From JBEVJK01 sp040510195 (GTDB taxonomy: Bacteria > Pseudomonadota > Alphaproteobacteria > Rhizobiales > Rhizobiaceae), in the NCBI GenBank assembly GCA_040510195.1, contig JBEVJK010000107.1, positions 1 through 64,000 on the forward strand: DNA of 64,000 nucleotides. The letters run 5' to 3'. A program made the translations under genes and the position numbers. How positions within the stretch are numbered: position 1 is the first letter of the stretch; each line of letters opens with the position of its first letter. Under the pieces are notes generated by a model. That model made no database searches. It was not told the DNA's origin and saw nothing but the letters and a program-made list of their open reading frames with translations. This document shows, in pieces, positions 25,266 through 33,979 of the stretch.

Positions 25266-26819
25266 ATGAGCAAGCCGCCCGCCAAGCTGCCGAAGCGCAT
25301 CCTCGACAAGGACCTCGACAAGCTCGCCAATGTCGAAGAGGCGGCCGGGCACGCCGGCCGCCAGCTGGTGGCGCCGGGGCTGGCACTGCTCTTCCTGGTG
25401 ATCGCCGCGACCTTCGCGGCGGCCATGCTCGGGGCTCCGGGCGCGACGCCGATCGCCGCGGCGGCCGCGGTGGCCGCCTACATGGCGCTCAACATCGGCG
25501 CCAACGACGTCGCCAACAATGTGGGCCCGGCGGTCGGCGCGCGGGTGATCCGCATGGGCGGCGCGCTCGCCATGGCCGCCGTCTGCGAGGTTGCCGGGGC
25601 GCTCATTGCCGGCGGCCGCGTCGTCGAGACGATCGCCGCGGGGATCGTGCTGCCGGGCGAGATCGAAGACGCGGCGACGCTCGCCCGGCTGATGGTGGCG
25701 GCGCTGATGGCGGCGGCCCTGTGGATCCATCTGTCGACCTTCATCCGGGCGCCCGTGTCCACCACGCATGCGATCGTCGGCGGCGTCGCCGGCGGCGGCG
25801 TGGCGGCGGCCGGGCTGTCGGCAGTCAACTGGCCGTCGATGGCGGCGATCACCGCCAGCTGGGTGCTGTCGCCGGTGCTGGCAGGGCTGGTCGCGGCGGC
25901 CTTCCTGGCCATGGTCGAGGCGACGGTCTTCTACCGCGACGACAAGCTCGCCGCGGCGCGGCATTGGGTGCCGCTGTTCAACGCCGCCATGGGAGGCGCC
26001 TTCGCCGCCTACCTGGGCGACGTCGCGGCGCCGGCCGGCGCACCGCTTGCCGGCGGCACGCTCGCCTGGCTCGGCGCCGCCGCTGCGGCGGTCGTCTTCG
26101 CGGCGAGCCGGCTGGCGGTCGGGCGGCAGGCGCGCGGCCTGGAGAACCGCACCCAGTCGCTGCGGGTCCTGTTCACGCCGCCGCTGATCGCCGCGGCCGG
26201 GCTGCTCTCCTTCGCGCATGGCGCCAACGACGTCGCCAATGCGGTCGGGCCGCTGGCGGCGATCGTGGAGGCGAGCGAGGCCGGCCAGCTCGGCGCCGAG
26301 ACGGCGGTGCCGTTCTGGGTGATGCTGATCGGCGGGCTGGGCATCTCCGTCGGGCTGCTGTTGTTCGGGCCGCGGCTGATTCGCATCGTCGGCAGCGAGA
26401 TCACCAAGCTCAACCCGGTGCGCGCCTTCTGCATCGCGCTGTCGACTGCCGTCACCGTGCTGCTGGCGACCTGGCTCGGCCTGCCCGTCAGCACGACCCA
26501 TATCGCCGTCGGCTCGGTGTTCGGCGTCGGCTTCTATCGCGAATGGGCGTCGGTGCGCTCGATTCGCCGCCGCAGCTACCTGCAGCGCCGCCGCGCCGCG
26601 GCGGGCCTTGCCGCCGATACCGCGCTTGCCGCCATCGACTGGAAGCCGCCGCCCGCCGATCCACGGCTCGGCGGCAAGAAGGGCTCGGACCAGGAGCGAC
26701 TGAGGCGCCGGCTGGTGCGCCGCGCCCATGTGACCACCATCGTGACCGCCTGGGTGACCACCGTGCCGGTCTCGGCGGTCCTGGCGGCGCTGACCTATGC
26801 GCTCCTGTCGATGCTGTAG
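25266..26819 (+). CDS. pit: PiT-family inorganic phosphate transporter
   Basis: A 517-residue inner-membrane phosphate:cation symporter with about ten membrane helices. Both PiT signatures are present, NIGANDVANNVGPAVGARV in the N-terminal half and SFAHGANDVANAVGPLAA in the C-terminal half, reflecting the internal duplication. Paired PVSTTHAIVGG and PVSTTHIAVGS segments are also typical. A basic cytoplasmic loop follows (about 430-485), then a final hydrophobic helix. It begins 46 bases after the NUDIX stop and may be co-transcribed with it. Confidence 0.9.
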   Translation: MSKPPAKLPKRILDKDLDKLANVEEAAGHAGRQLVAPGLALLFLVIAATFAAAMLGAPGATPIAAAAAVAAYMALNIGANDVANNVGPAVGARVIRMGGALAMAAVCEVAGALIAGGRVVETIAAGIVLPGEIEDAATLARLMVAALMAAALWIHLSTFIRAPVSTTHAIVGGVAGGGVAAAGLSAVNWPSMAAITASWVLSPVLAGLVAAAFLAMVEATVFYRDDKLAAARHWVPLFNAAMGGAFAAYLGDVAAPAGAPLAGGTLAWLGAAAAAVVFAASRLAVGRQARGLENRTQSLRVLFTPPLIAAAGLLSFAHGANDVANAVGPLAAIVEASEAGQLGAETAVPFWVMLIGGLGISVGLLLFGPRLIRIVGSEITKLNPVRAFCIALSTAVTVLLATWLGLPVSTTHIAVGSVFGVGFYREWASVRSIRRRSYLQRRRAAAGLAADTALAAIDWKPPPADPRLGGKKGSDQERLRRRLVRRAHVTTIVTAWVTTVPVSAVLAALTYALLSML

Positions 26820-27149
26820 GGCAGCCCTCAGAGCGGTGGTATGAGACGCTGAAGGCCATCCTCGCGGCGGCTTCTCCCCGTTATCCACACGCGTCCACAC
26901 ACAAGATATGGGGGGTCACAATTCCTGCATAAACGAGCCCTTGACGACCCTGCCCGAGTCGACTCTTATGGATCATGCGCTCCTGTTGAGGGCGCGGCCG
27001 GAGGCTTCTCCTGCCGGTGACTTCCTGCTTTCCTTGCGTTTTCCAGACGGCACTCCATCCCCGGGCCCAGGCATCGGGGCGGAGACGCGTTGCGCCGTCG
27101 AAAAACCGCTGTGGAGAGCAAGAGAACACTGGCGAAAGCACGAGCTTAA
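26820..27149. other. nrdJ upstream region
   Basis: No gene is seen between the phosphate transporter and nrdJ. The region holds a perfect DnaA box at 26881 and runs into the NrdR boxes at 27150. Confidence 0.5.
26881..26889 (+). promoter_or_regulatory. Perfect DnaA box upstream of nrdJ
   Basis: TTATCCACA matches the strict DnaA-box consensus. It lies 328 bases before the nrdJ start; a partial repeat (TCCACAC) follows seven bases later. DnaA control of ribonucleotide reductase is established for E. coli nrdAB. Here it is an inference, and one site could be chance. Confidence 0.4.
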
Positions 27150-27194
27150 CACTATATTTAGTCGTTGGCCCGACATTCGGCACCAGATCATGTG
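27150..27194 (+). promoter_or_regulatory. Tandem NrdR boxes of nrdJ
   Basis: CACTATATTTAGTC (27150-27163) is a near-perfect NrdR box. A weaker copy, CACCAGATCATGTG (27181-27194), starts exactly 31 bases downstream, the spacing (three helical turns) known for NrdR box pairs. The second box ends 14 bases before the nrdJ ATG. NrdR represses ribonucleotide reductase genes when dATP is high. Confidence 0.7.
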
Positions 27195-27208
27195 ATAAGG
27201 ACCGGACC

Positions 27209-30200
27209 ATGCGCATCGAGCGGCGATTCACCAGGGACGAACAGTCGGCCTATGCGGAGATCGAATTCCGCAAGGCGGTGTCCGAGATCAAGAACCCCGA
27301 CGGCTCGGTGGTGTTCCGGCTGGCCGACATCGACGTGCCGGCGCAGTTCAGCCAGGTGGCGACCGACGTGCTCGCTCAGAAGTATTTCCGCAAGGCCGGC
27401 GTGGCGCGGCGGCTGAGGCGGGTGCAAGAGGAGAGCGTGCCCTCCTTCCTGTGGCGCTCGGTGCCGGACGAGGCGGCGCTCGCAGCGCTGCCCGAGGCGG
27501 AGCGCTACGGCCCGGAGACCGATGCCCGGCAGGTGTTCGACCGGCTTTCCGGGACCTGGACCTATTGGGGCTGGAAGGGCGGCTATTTCCAGTCCGAGGA
27601 GGACGCGCGCGCTTTCCGCGACGAGCTCGCCTATATGCTCGCCACCCAGCGCGTGGCGCCCAACTCGCCGCAGTGGTTCAACACCGGCCTTCACTGGGCC
27701 TATGGCATCGACGGTCCCGGCCAGGGCCATTTCTACGTCGACCCGTTCACCGGCAAGCTGACCAAGTCCAAATCCGCCTACGAGCACCCGCAGCCGCATG
27801 CCTGCTTCATCCAGTCGGTGTCAGACGACCTGGTCAACGACGGCGGCATCATGGACCTGTGGGTGCGCGAAGCGCGGCTGTTCAAATACGGCTCGGGCAC
27901 CGGCTCCAATTTCTCGCAGCTGCGCGGCGAGGGCGAGCGGCTGTCGGGCGGCGGCAAATCGTCGGGGCTGATGAGCTTCCTGAAGATCGGCGACCGGGCT
28001 GCCGGCGCCATCAAGTCGGGCGGCACCACCCGGCGGGCCGCCAAGATGGTGGTGGTGGACGTCGATCACCCGGACATCGAGGACTACATCGACTGGAAGG
28101 TGAAGGAGGAGCAGAAGGTCGCCTCGCTGGTGACCGGCTCCAAGATCGTGCGCCGCCACCTCACCGCCATCATGAAGGCCTGCGTGAACTGCGAGGGCCA
28201 TGACGACGATTGCTTCGACCCAGCGATCAACACTGCCCTCAAGCGCGAGATCCGTGCGGCGAAAAAGAATGCCGTTCCGGACAATTACATCTATCGGGTG
28301 ATCCAGTTCGCGAAGCAGGGCTACAGCTCGATCGAGTTCAAGACCTACGATACCGATTGGGATTCGGAGGCCTACCTGACCGTGTCCGGGCAGAACTCCA
28401 ACAATTCGGTGTCGCTCAAGGACGATTTCCTGCGCGCGGTGGAGACCGACGGGGACTGGAGCCTCATCCGGCGCATCGACGGCAAGGTGGCCAAGACGCT
28501 GAAGGCCAGGGAGCTGTGGGAGAAGATCGGCTATGCGGCGTGGGCCTCGGCCGACCCCGGGCTCCACTTCAACACGACCATGAACGACTGGCACACCGCG
28601 CCGGCGGCGGGGCAGATCCGTGCCTCCAACCCGTGCTCGGAATACATGTTTTTGGACGATACGGCCTGCAACCTCGCTTCCATCAACCTGCTAGCCTATC
28701 GCGGCGCCGACGGGGCGTTCGACATCGAGCGCTACGAGCATTCGGTGCGGCTGTGGACCGTGGTGCTCGAGATCTCGGTGATGATGGCGCAGTTTCCTTC
28801 CAGGGAGATCGCGCGGCTGTCGCATGAATACCGCACGCTGGGCCTCGGCTTTGCCAATATCGGCGGTTTGCTGATGACCTCCGGCATCCCCTACGATTCG
28901 GCCGAGGGGCGGGCGATCGCCGGCGCGCTGACGGCGATCATGACCGGCGTGGCCTATGCCACCTCGGCGGAGATGGCGGCCGAGCTCGGCGCTTTCCCCG
29001 ACTATGAGCGCAATGCGCTGCCAATGCTGCGCGTCATGCGCAACCATCGCCGCGCCGCCTATGGCGAACGCGACGGCTACGAGAAGCTGTCGGTGTCGCC
29101 GGTGCCGCTCGAGGCTGCGGACTGCCCGCAGCCGGCGCTGATCGCCCATGCGCGCGCGGCCTGGGATCGCGCCATCGAGCTCGGCGAGGAGCACGGCTAT
29201 CGCAATGCGCAGGCGACGGTGATCGCGCCCACCGGCACGATCGGTCTGGTGATGGACTGCGACACCACCGGCATCGAGCCCGATTTCGCCTTGGTCAAGT
29301 TCAAGAAGCTGGCCGGCGGCGGCTATTTCAAGATCATCAACCGCGCCGTGCCCGAGGCGCTGCGGACGCTCGGCTATTCCGAGGCCGAGATCGCCGAGAT
29401 CGAGGCCTATGCGGTTGGCCACGGCAATCTCGACCAGGCGCCGGCGATCAACCCCGGCTCGCTCAAGGCCAAGGGCTTCAGCGACGACAAGATCGCGGCG
29501 CTCAACGCAGCGCTGAAGTCGGCGTTCGACATCAAGTTCGTGTTCAACAAATGGACGCTGGGCGAGGATTTCGCGAAACAAACGCTCGGCTTCACCGACG
29601 AGCAGCTCGCCGACCCGGCGTTCGAGATGCTGCCGGCGCTGGGCTTTTCGCGCCGCGACATCGAGGCCGCCAACATCCATGTCTGCGGGGCGATGACGCT
29701 GGAAGGGGCGCCGTTCCTCAAGGACGAGCACCTGCCGGTTTTCGACTGCGCCAATCCCTGCGGGCGGATCGGCAAGCGCTATCTGTCGGTGGAGAGCCAC
29801 ATCCGGATGATGGCCGCCGCCCAGCCCTTCATCTCGGGGGCCATCTCCAAGACGATCAACATGCCCAACGACGCCACCGTCGACGAGTGCAAGGCGGCCT
29901 ATATGCTGAGCTGGAAGCTGGCGCTCAAGGCCAACGCGCTCTACCGAGACGGCTCCAAACTCTCGCAGCCGCTCAATGCGGCGCTGCTTGTCGCCGACGA
30001 GGAGGACGAGGACGACCTGGTCGAGGCGCTGGTCGCCGCGCCGACGGCCGCCAGGGCGGCGACGGTGGCCGAGCGGATCGTCGAGCGCATCGTGGAGAGA
30101 GTGGTGCGCGACCGCGAGAAGCTGCCCAACCGCCGCAAGGGCTACACGCAGAAGGCGGTGGTCGGCGGCCATAAGGTCTATCTGAGGACCGGCGAGTTCG

Positions 30201-30985
30201 ACGATGGCCGGCTCGGCGAGATCTTCATCGATATGCACAAGGAAGGCGCGGCGTTCCGGGCGATGATGAACAACTTCGCCATCGCGATCTCGCTGGGGCT
30301 GCAATATGGGGTGCCGCTGGAGGAGTATGTGGAGGCCTTCACCTTCACCAAGTTCGAGCCGGCCGGCATGGTGCAGGGCAACGACGCGATCAAGAACGCC
30401 ACTTCGATCCTGGACTACGTGTTCCGCGAGCTGGCGGTCTCCTATCTCGGCCGCAACGACCTCGCCCATGTCGACACGTCGGACTTCTCCAACACGGCCC
30501 TTGGCCGCGGCATCGAGGAGGGGCGCGCCGTCGCCTTCTCCAAGGGGCTGACGCGCGGCGCCTCGCCGCTCAAGGTGGTGCAGGGCTCGGACGAGGCCAA
30601 GGGCTTCGCCGGCGGCAACGGGCCTTCGGCGCGCCCGGCGACGACGGCCGGTGGCGGCACGCCGCTGAGGGCGGTGGCCACGGTGACGGCGCTGAAGCCC
30701 TTGTCCTCGGAGCTGCGCGCGGAGGCGACCGCCTTCAAGCGCGACTACGAGGAGCGCGCCCGCGAGGCCGAGGAAGCCGCGGCGGCCGAGTCGGAGGCGC
30801 TGTTCACCGAGGACGCGGCGCGCGAGGCGGCCGACGCCAAGGCGCTCGCCGCCGAGCGGCGCAGCCGCGCCATCGCCCAGGGCTACACCGGCAACATATG
30901 CTCGGAATGCCAGAACTTCACCATGGTGCGCAACGGCACCTGCGAGAAGTGCGACACCTGCGGCGCGACCAGCGGGTGCAGTTGA
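27209..30985 (+). CDS. nrdJ: Class II (B12-dependent) ribonucleoside-diphosphate reductase
   Basis: Reduces ribonucleotides to deoxyribonucleotides using adenosylcobalamin instead of an oxygen-generated tyrosyl radical, so it works with or without oxygen. The 1258-residue length fits the large NrdJ type. GTGSNFSQLRGEGERLSGGG, NPCSEYMFLDDTACNLASIN (active-site Cys, Glu and Asn) and ATVIAPTGTIGLVMDCDTTG are conserved catalytic segments. The C-terminus has the redox/zinc motif CSECQNF followed by CEKCDTCG. AAGGA precedes the ATG at 27209. No nrdAB is in the window. A small hairpin (TCCGGG/CCCGGA at 31001-31018) follows the stop, without a good U tract. Confidence 0.96.
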   Translation: MRIERRFTRDEQSAYAEIEFRKAVSEIKNPDGSVVFRLADIDVPAQFSQVATDVLAQKYFRKAGVARRLRRVQEESVPSFLWRSVPDEAALAALPEAERYGPETDARQVFDRLSGTWTYWGWKGGYFQSEEDARAFRDELAYMLATQRVAPNSPQWFNTGLHWAYGIDGPGQGHFYVDPFTGKLTKSKSAYEHPQPHACFIQSVSDDLVNDGGIMDLWVREARLFKYGSGTGSNFSQLRGEGERLSGGGKSSGLMSFLKIGDRAAGAIKSGGTTRRAAKMVVVDVDHPDIEDYIDWKVKEEQKVASLVTGSKIVRRHLTAIMKACVNCEGHDDDCFDPAINTALKREIRAAKKNAVPDNYIYRVIQFAKQGYSSIEFKTYDTDWDSEAYLTVSGQNSNNSVSLKDDFLRAVETDGDWSLIRRIDGKVAKTLKARELWEKIGYAAWASADPGLHFNTTMNDWHTAPAAGQIRASNPCSEYMFLDDTACNLASINLLAYRGADGAFDIERYEHSVRLWTVVLEISVMMAQFPSREIARLSHEYRTLGLGFANIGGLLMTSGIPYDSAEGRAIAGALTAIMTGVAYATSAEMAAELGAFPDYERNALPMLRVMRNHRRAAYGERDGYEKLSVSPVPLEAADCPQPALIAHARAAWDRAIELGEEHGYRNAQATVIAPTGTIGLVMDCDTTGIEPDFALVKFKKLAGGGYFKIINRAVPEALRTLGYSEAEIAEIEAYAVGHGNLDQAPAINPGSLKAKGFSDDKIAALNAALKSAFDIKFVFNKWTLGEDFAKQTLGFTDEQLADPAFEMLPALGFSRRDIEAANIHVCGAMTLEGAPFLKDEHLPVFDCANPCGRIGKRYLSVESHIRMMAAAQPFISGAISKTINMPNDATVDECKAAYMLSWKLALKANALYRDGSKLSQPLNAALLVADEEDEDDLVEALVAAPTAARAATVAERIVERIVERVVRDREKLPNRRKGYTQKAVVGGHKVYLRTGEFDDGRLGEIFIDMHKEGAAFRAMMNNFAIAISLGLQYGVPLEEYVEAFTFTKFEPAGMVQGNDAIKNATSILDYVFRELAVSYLGRNDLAHVDTSDFSNTALGRGIEEGRAVAFSKGLTRGASPLKVVQGSDEAKGFAGGNGPSARPATTAGGGTPLRAVATVTALKPLSSELRAEATAFKRDYEERAREAEEAAAAESEALFTEDAAREAADAKALAAERRSRAIAQGYTGNICSECQNFTMVRNGTCEKCDTCGATSGCS

Positions 30986-31361
30986 GCCGGGGGGTCTCGG
31001 TCCGGGTTAGGTCCCGGATTGGCGCCAGGTGTCGCCGTGGCGACGGATCAGGTGGTCGCCGGCCCTCCCCGCCCGGGGTTGGGATGGCGGGACGCCTCCC
31101 AATTTCCTCCATCTTCGCGTGTATCCCTCTTGCATTGCACGCGCCGCTCTGCTAGAACAAACCAGCAACATTCGAGGGCGTGGGGGGCTCAAGTGGGAAG
31201 AAGACTCGTGTGCGGTGCGGCCAGGGCACGGATCCCCGGCAGGGGTTGGCTGCACGCCGATGGTCCTGCGGCGGCGCCTTCAGGTTGCGGCCGGTTCGTG
31301 GCGGTACAACCCAAAATCCCCTACTGCTCTGCCTCCAATCGAGGAGCAGAGGGGACGACGC
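30986..31361 (+). other. Leader region upstream of the YegP-like gene
   Basis: No coding frame is convincing here. It holds a promoter candidate at 31130-31158 and then about 200 bases of GC-rich potential leader, ending in a hairpin that overlaps the ribosome site of the next gene (CTCTGC 31327-31332 with GCAGAG 31346-31351). Confidence 0.45.
31130..31158 (+). promoter_or_regulatory. Promoter candidate for the YegP-like gene
   Basis: TTGCAT (31130-31135) and TAGAAC (31153-31158) are 17 bases apart. The -10 overlaps GAAC-N7-CAAC (31155-31169), one base off the alphaproteobacterial LexA operator. The predicted leader to the ATG at 31362 is close to 200 bases. Confidence 0.4.
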
Positions 31362-31544
31362 ATGGCCGAATGCACCGATCGCAACGGGGACACGTGGGAG
31401 GTCTATCAGACGCCGAGCGGCTGGCGCTGGCGTCGCACCGCGCCCAACGGACGCGTCGTGGGCGCATCGACCCAGGCCTATTCGAACCGCAGCGACTGCA
31501 TCGCCAACGCACAGCGCAACGGAATGACCTGCAACCCGGTCTGA
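31362..31544 (+). CDS. Small YegP-like (DUF1508) protein
   Basis: A 60-residue protein. WEVYQTPSGWRWRRTAPNGR and ASTQAYSNRSDCIANAQRN form one copy of the YegP/DUF1508 motif: a beta hairpin, then S-x-A-Y-x-S/N, then a helix ending in Arg-Asn. AGAGGGGA precedes the ATG by six bases and may be partly hidden in a hairpin. The frame extends far upstream, but only this start has a ribosome site and gives the normal domain size. Function of the family is unknown. Confidence 0.7.
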   Translation: MAECTDRNGDTWEVYQTPSGWRWRRTAPNGRVVGASTQAYSNRSDCIANAQRNGMTCNPV

Positions 31545-31681
31545 ACCAAAAGAGCCTCGGGAAGGCGGCGGGGCGCCTGGCGCGGCCGGCCGTTCTTTTT
31601 TTCGGGGGCGTCGACCCGGACCGAGATGATGCTGGGCTCGCCCGCTGGGTGGCCACGGCCAGAGGCCGCCCCTTGGCCCGG

Positions 31682-31930
31682 TCAGGTGACCAGAGCGACG
31701 ATCGACGCGATGACGAAGGCGGCGGCAATCACGATCAGCCCGCCATAGATGCGGGGCCGGTCGAACAGCACAGCGTGCCCGGACACCCAGGCAAAGAACG
31801 CCGCGCCGAGCGCCCAAAGGAAGGCCGGCCGGTCGCCCAGCGCCAGCCCGGCGGCCATCTGGCCGCCGATCATCAGTGCGCCGAAGACGATGATCACCGC
31901 GACGGCGTATTTCTCGTAGTTGTCTTCCAT
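31682..31930 (-). CDS. Small integral membrane protein, unknown
   Basis: An 82-residue protein with about three hydrophobic segments: residues 9-30 (VAVIIVFGALMIGGQMAAGL), 36-55 and 60-80. The N-terminus MEDNYEKYA is charged. I recognise no family. It is convergent with the YegP-like gene, and the ribosome site is weak (GGTGAC directly before ATG). Confidence 0.55.
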   Translation of the reverse strand: MEDNYEKYAVAVIIVFGALMIGGQMAAGLALGDRPAFLWALGAAFFAWVSGHAVLFDRPRIYGGLIVIAAAFVIASIVALVT

Positions 31931-32152
31931 GTCACCAGTCTCACGGGCAGCGGAACCCCGCTCGCCCCTGCCGCTTCAACCGCACGTCGGCTCAAGGCGG
32001 CGGACGCGCGTCAGCCCGGAACTAGAAAGGCGTTTGGCCGCGAAGTCAATTTCCCGCGCTCACTCGCGGCTGCCGGGCGCCACACTATCGGCGGCAAGCG
32101 TTGCGCGGAGCCCACACCGGGCGACAGGCTGCCCCGTGCGGCGCCGTCGGCC

Positions 32153-32482
32153 TCAGTAGGAACGCGGCGGCACGAAGAGGCAGATCGTGCGGCCGTCATT
32201 GGCGCCGGCGACGGAGCACCAATGAAACTCGCCATCCGGAGAGGTGCGCAGGCGCTTGTCGTGATAGCTGACCACCTCGCCCGTGCCGCGGATCACATAG
32301 CCGTCCGGACGCTCGGAGATCGCCTTCGAGGCAACTTCGCGGCAGTCATAGCCGGAACAGCAGGAATAGGGATAGGTCCAGCCTTTCGGCGCGTCATGAG
32401 CTTGGGCAGAATCCCCGGCGATCAGGAAAATAGCGACGACGGCCGCAGCCGGGGGAAGGGAGATGCTTCTTGTGCAGAACAT
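32153..32482 (-). CDS. Exported Cys-rich hypothetical protein
   Basis: A 109-residue secreted protein. A signal peptide (about residues 1-28, cleaved after AQA) is followed by HDAPKGWTYPYSCCSGYDCR, a Cys-Cys/Cys pattern conserved in a small periplasmic family common in Rhizobiales, and later Cys residues in FHWCSV and RTICLF. The even number of mature-part cysteines suggests disulfides. TTGGAG and AGGA precede the ATG. Function unknown. Divergent from the Rieske oxygenase. Confidence 0.72.
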   Translation of the reverse strand: MFCTRSISLPPAAAVVAIFLIAGDSAQAHDAPKGWTYPYSCCSGYDCREVASKAISERPDGYVIRGTGEVVSYHDKRLRTSPDGEFHWCSVAGANDGRTICLFVPPRSY

Positions 32483-32762
32483 GTCCTGTTCTCCAAGGTT
32501 TCCTCCCTGTTTGCTCGGTTTTGCTTTTTGTCGACCAGCCGCGCAGTCGATGGGCCATCGCGACCGACCGACGCCATTCTAGGTCGATTCGCCCTATTCT
32601 GCTTCGGGACTTTGGGACAAAGGGGCGCCGGCGAACCTCAAACTCGGCGAAGGGCTCCAAAGTTCCATTTCGGGACAGGGCGCGGGAACGCAGGAGGGCG
32701 GGGATTGACAGAAAACGCCCTGGCGTGTCCGCTTCCCGAACCGACGAGGTGGGGAGGTGCCG

Positions 32763-33950
32763 ATGGGTGCGGAGACGCGGGATTCCGAACGGTACAGGGG
32801 GCTGAGGCGCGTCGAGCGGACGCTTCCCTCGGAACACTATTTCGGGGAGCGTGCCTTCCAGCGCGACCTTTCCGCCATCTGGTACCGCAGCTGGCTGATG
32901 GTCTGTCGCTCGTCCGAGATCGCCGAGCCGCGGGCTTTCCGCCTTTTCCGCATCGGCAGCCAGGAGCTGCTGGTGCTGCGCGACGAGGCGGGCACGCTCA
33001 GGGCCTTCCACAACACCTGCCGCCACCGCGGCTCGCAGCTCTGCCAGGCGGAGTCCGGGCGGCTCAAACGCCGGCTGATCACCTGCCCCTACCACGCCTG
33101 GTCCTATGCGCTGGACGGGCGGCTGGTGCGGGCTCCGTCCAAGCGGCTGCCGGAGGGCTTCGAGACCACGGAGCTTTCGCTCTACGGGGCGGCGGCCGCC
33201 GAATGGCGCGGCTTCGTGTTCGTCAACCTCGACGAAGCGGCCGAACCGGTCGAGATGGCCTTCGATCCGGCCGCGGGCGACCTTGGCCATTGGCCGCTCG
33301 AGGCGCTGCTGCCGGGGCATGTCTATCGCAAGACGATGGCCTGCAACTGGAAAGTCTTCTGGGAGAACTTCAACGAATGCCTGCATTGCCCAGGCGTGCA
33401 TCGCGATCTGTCGCAGCTGGTGCCCATCTACGGGCGCGGGCTCATGACACGGCAGGACGATCCGGACTGGGCGAGCCATGCCGACGACGAGGCGCCGGAG
33501 TTCGCCGGCACGCTGCGCGGCGGTGCCGAAAGCTGGTCGGTGGACGGCAAGGCGCACGCGCCGCGCTTCGCCGGGCTGACCCCGGAAGAGGAGCGGGCCG
33601 GCCAGACCTATGCGGTCAGTCTGCCTTCGGCCTTCATCGTCGGCCATGTCGACTATGTCCGCGTGGTGCGGCTGAGGCCGCTCGGGCCGACGCAAACCGA
33701 GCTCGAGGCGCAATGGTTGTTCCTGCCCGAAGCGCTGGAGCCCGGCGCCGCCGACATCGACAAGATCGTGGCCTTCGGCCGGCAGGTGCTGGACGAGGAT
33801 GCGGCCATCTGCGAGGTCAACCAGCGCGGGCTCGCCTCGATCCGACATCGTTCCGGGGTGCTGATGCCGGAGGAGTACGAGCTATTGGCCTTCCACGACT
33901 GGGTGCGCGGCAAGCATGCCCTGGCGGCGCGGAACGGCGCTCGCGTGTGA
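32763..33950 (+). CDS. Rieske non-haem iron oxygenase, alpha subunit
   Basis: A 395-residue ring-hydroxylating or N-demethylating type oxygenase. The Rieske [2Fe-2S] ligands are in CRHRGSQLC and CPYHAWSY (about residues 84-120). The mononuclear iron site is NFNECLHCPGVHRDL with a downstream acidic ligand near DEDAAICE. The overall layout resembles glycine-betaine or carnitine-type monooxygenases more than aromatic dioxygenases, but substrate cannot be fixed. GGGAGG lies six bases before ATG 32763; a GTG two codons earlier is less favoured. No reductase or ferredoxin gene is adjacent, so electrons must come from a partner elsewhere. Confidence 0.88.
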   Translation: MGAETRDSERYRGLRRVERTLPSEHYFGERAFQRDLSAIWYRSWLMVCRSSEIAEPRAFRLFRIGSQELLVLRDEAGTLRAFHNTCRHRGSQLCQAESGRLKRRLITCPYHAWSYALDGRLVRAPSKRLPEGFETTELSLYGAAAAEWRGFVFVNLDEAAEPVEMAFDPAAGDLGHWPLEALLPGHVYRKTMACNWKVFWENFNECLHCPGVHRDLSQLVPIYGRGLMTRQDDPDWASHADDEAPEFAGTLRGGAESWSVDGKAHAPRFAGLTPEEERAGQTYAVSLPSAFIVGHVDYVRVVRLRPLGPTQTELEAQWLFLPEALEPGAADIDKIVAFGRQVLDEDAAICEVNQRGLASIRHRSGVLMPEEYELLAFHDWVRGKHALAARNGARV

Positions 33951-33979
33951 AAGGTTTGGACTTCCGCCCGACCCTGCGG

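Noticed and set aside
31155..31169. GAAC-N7-CAAC as a LexA box for the YegP-like gene
   Set aside because: One base of the invariant part is wrong and only one site is present, unlike the three exact boxes near lolD.
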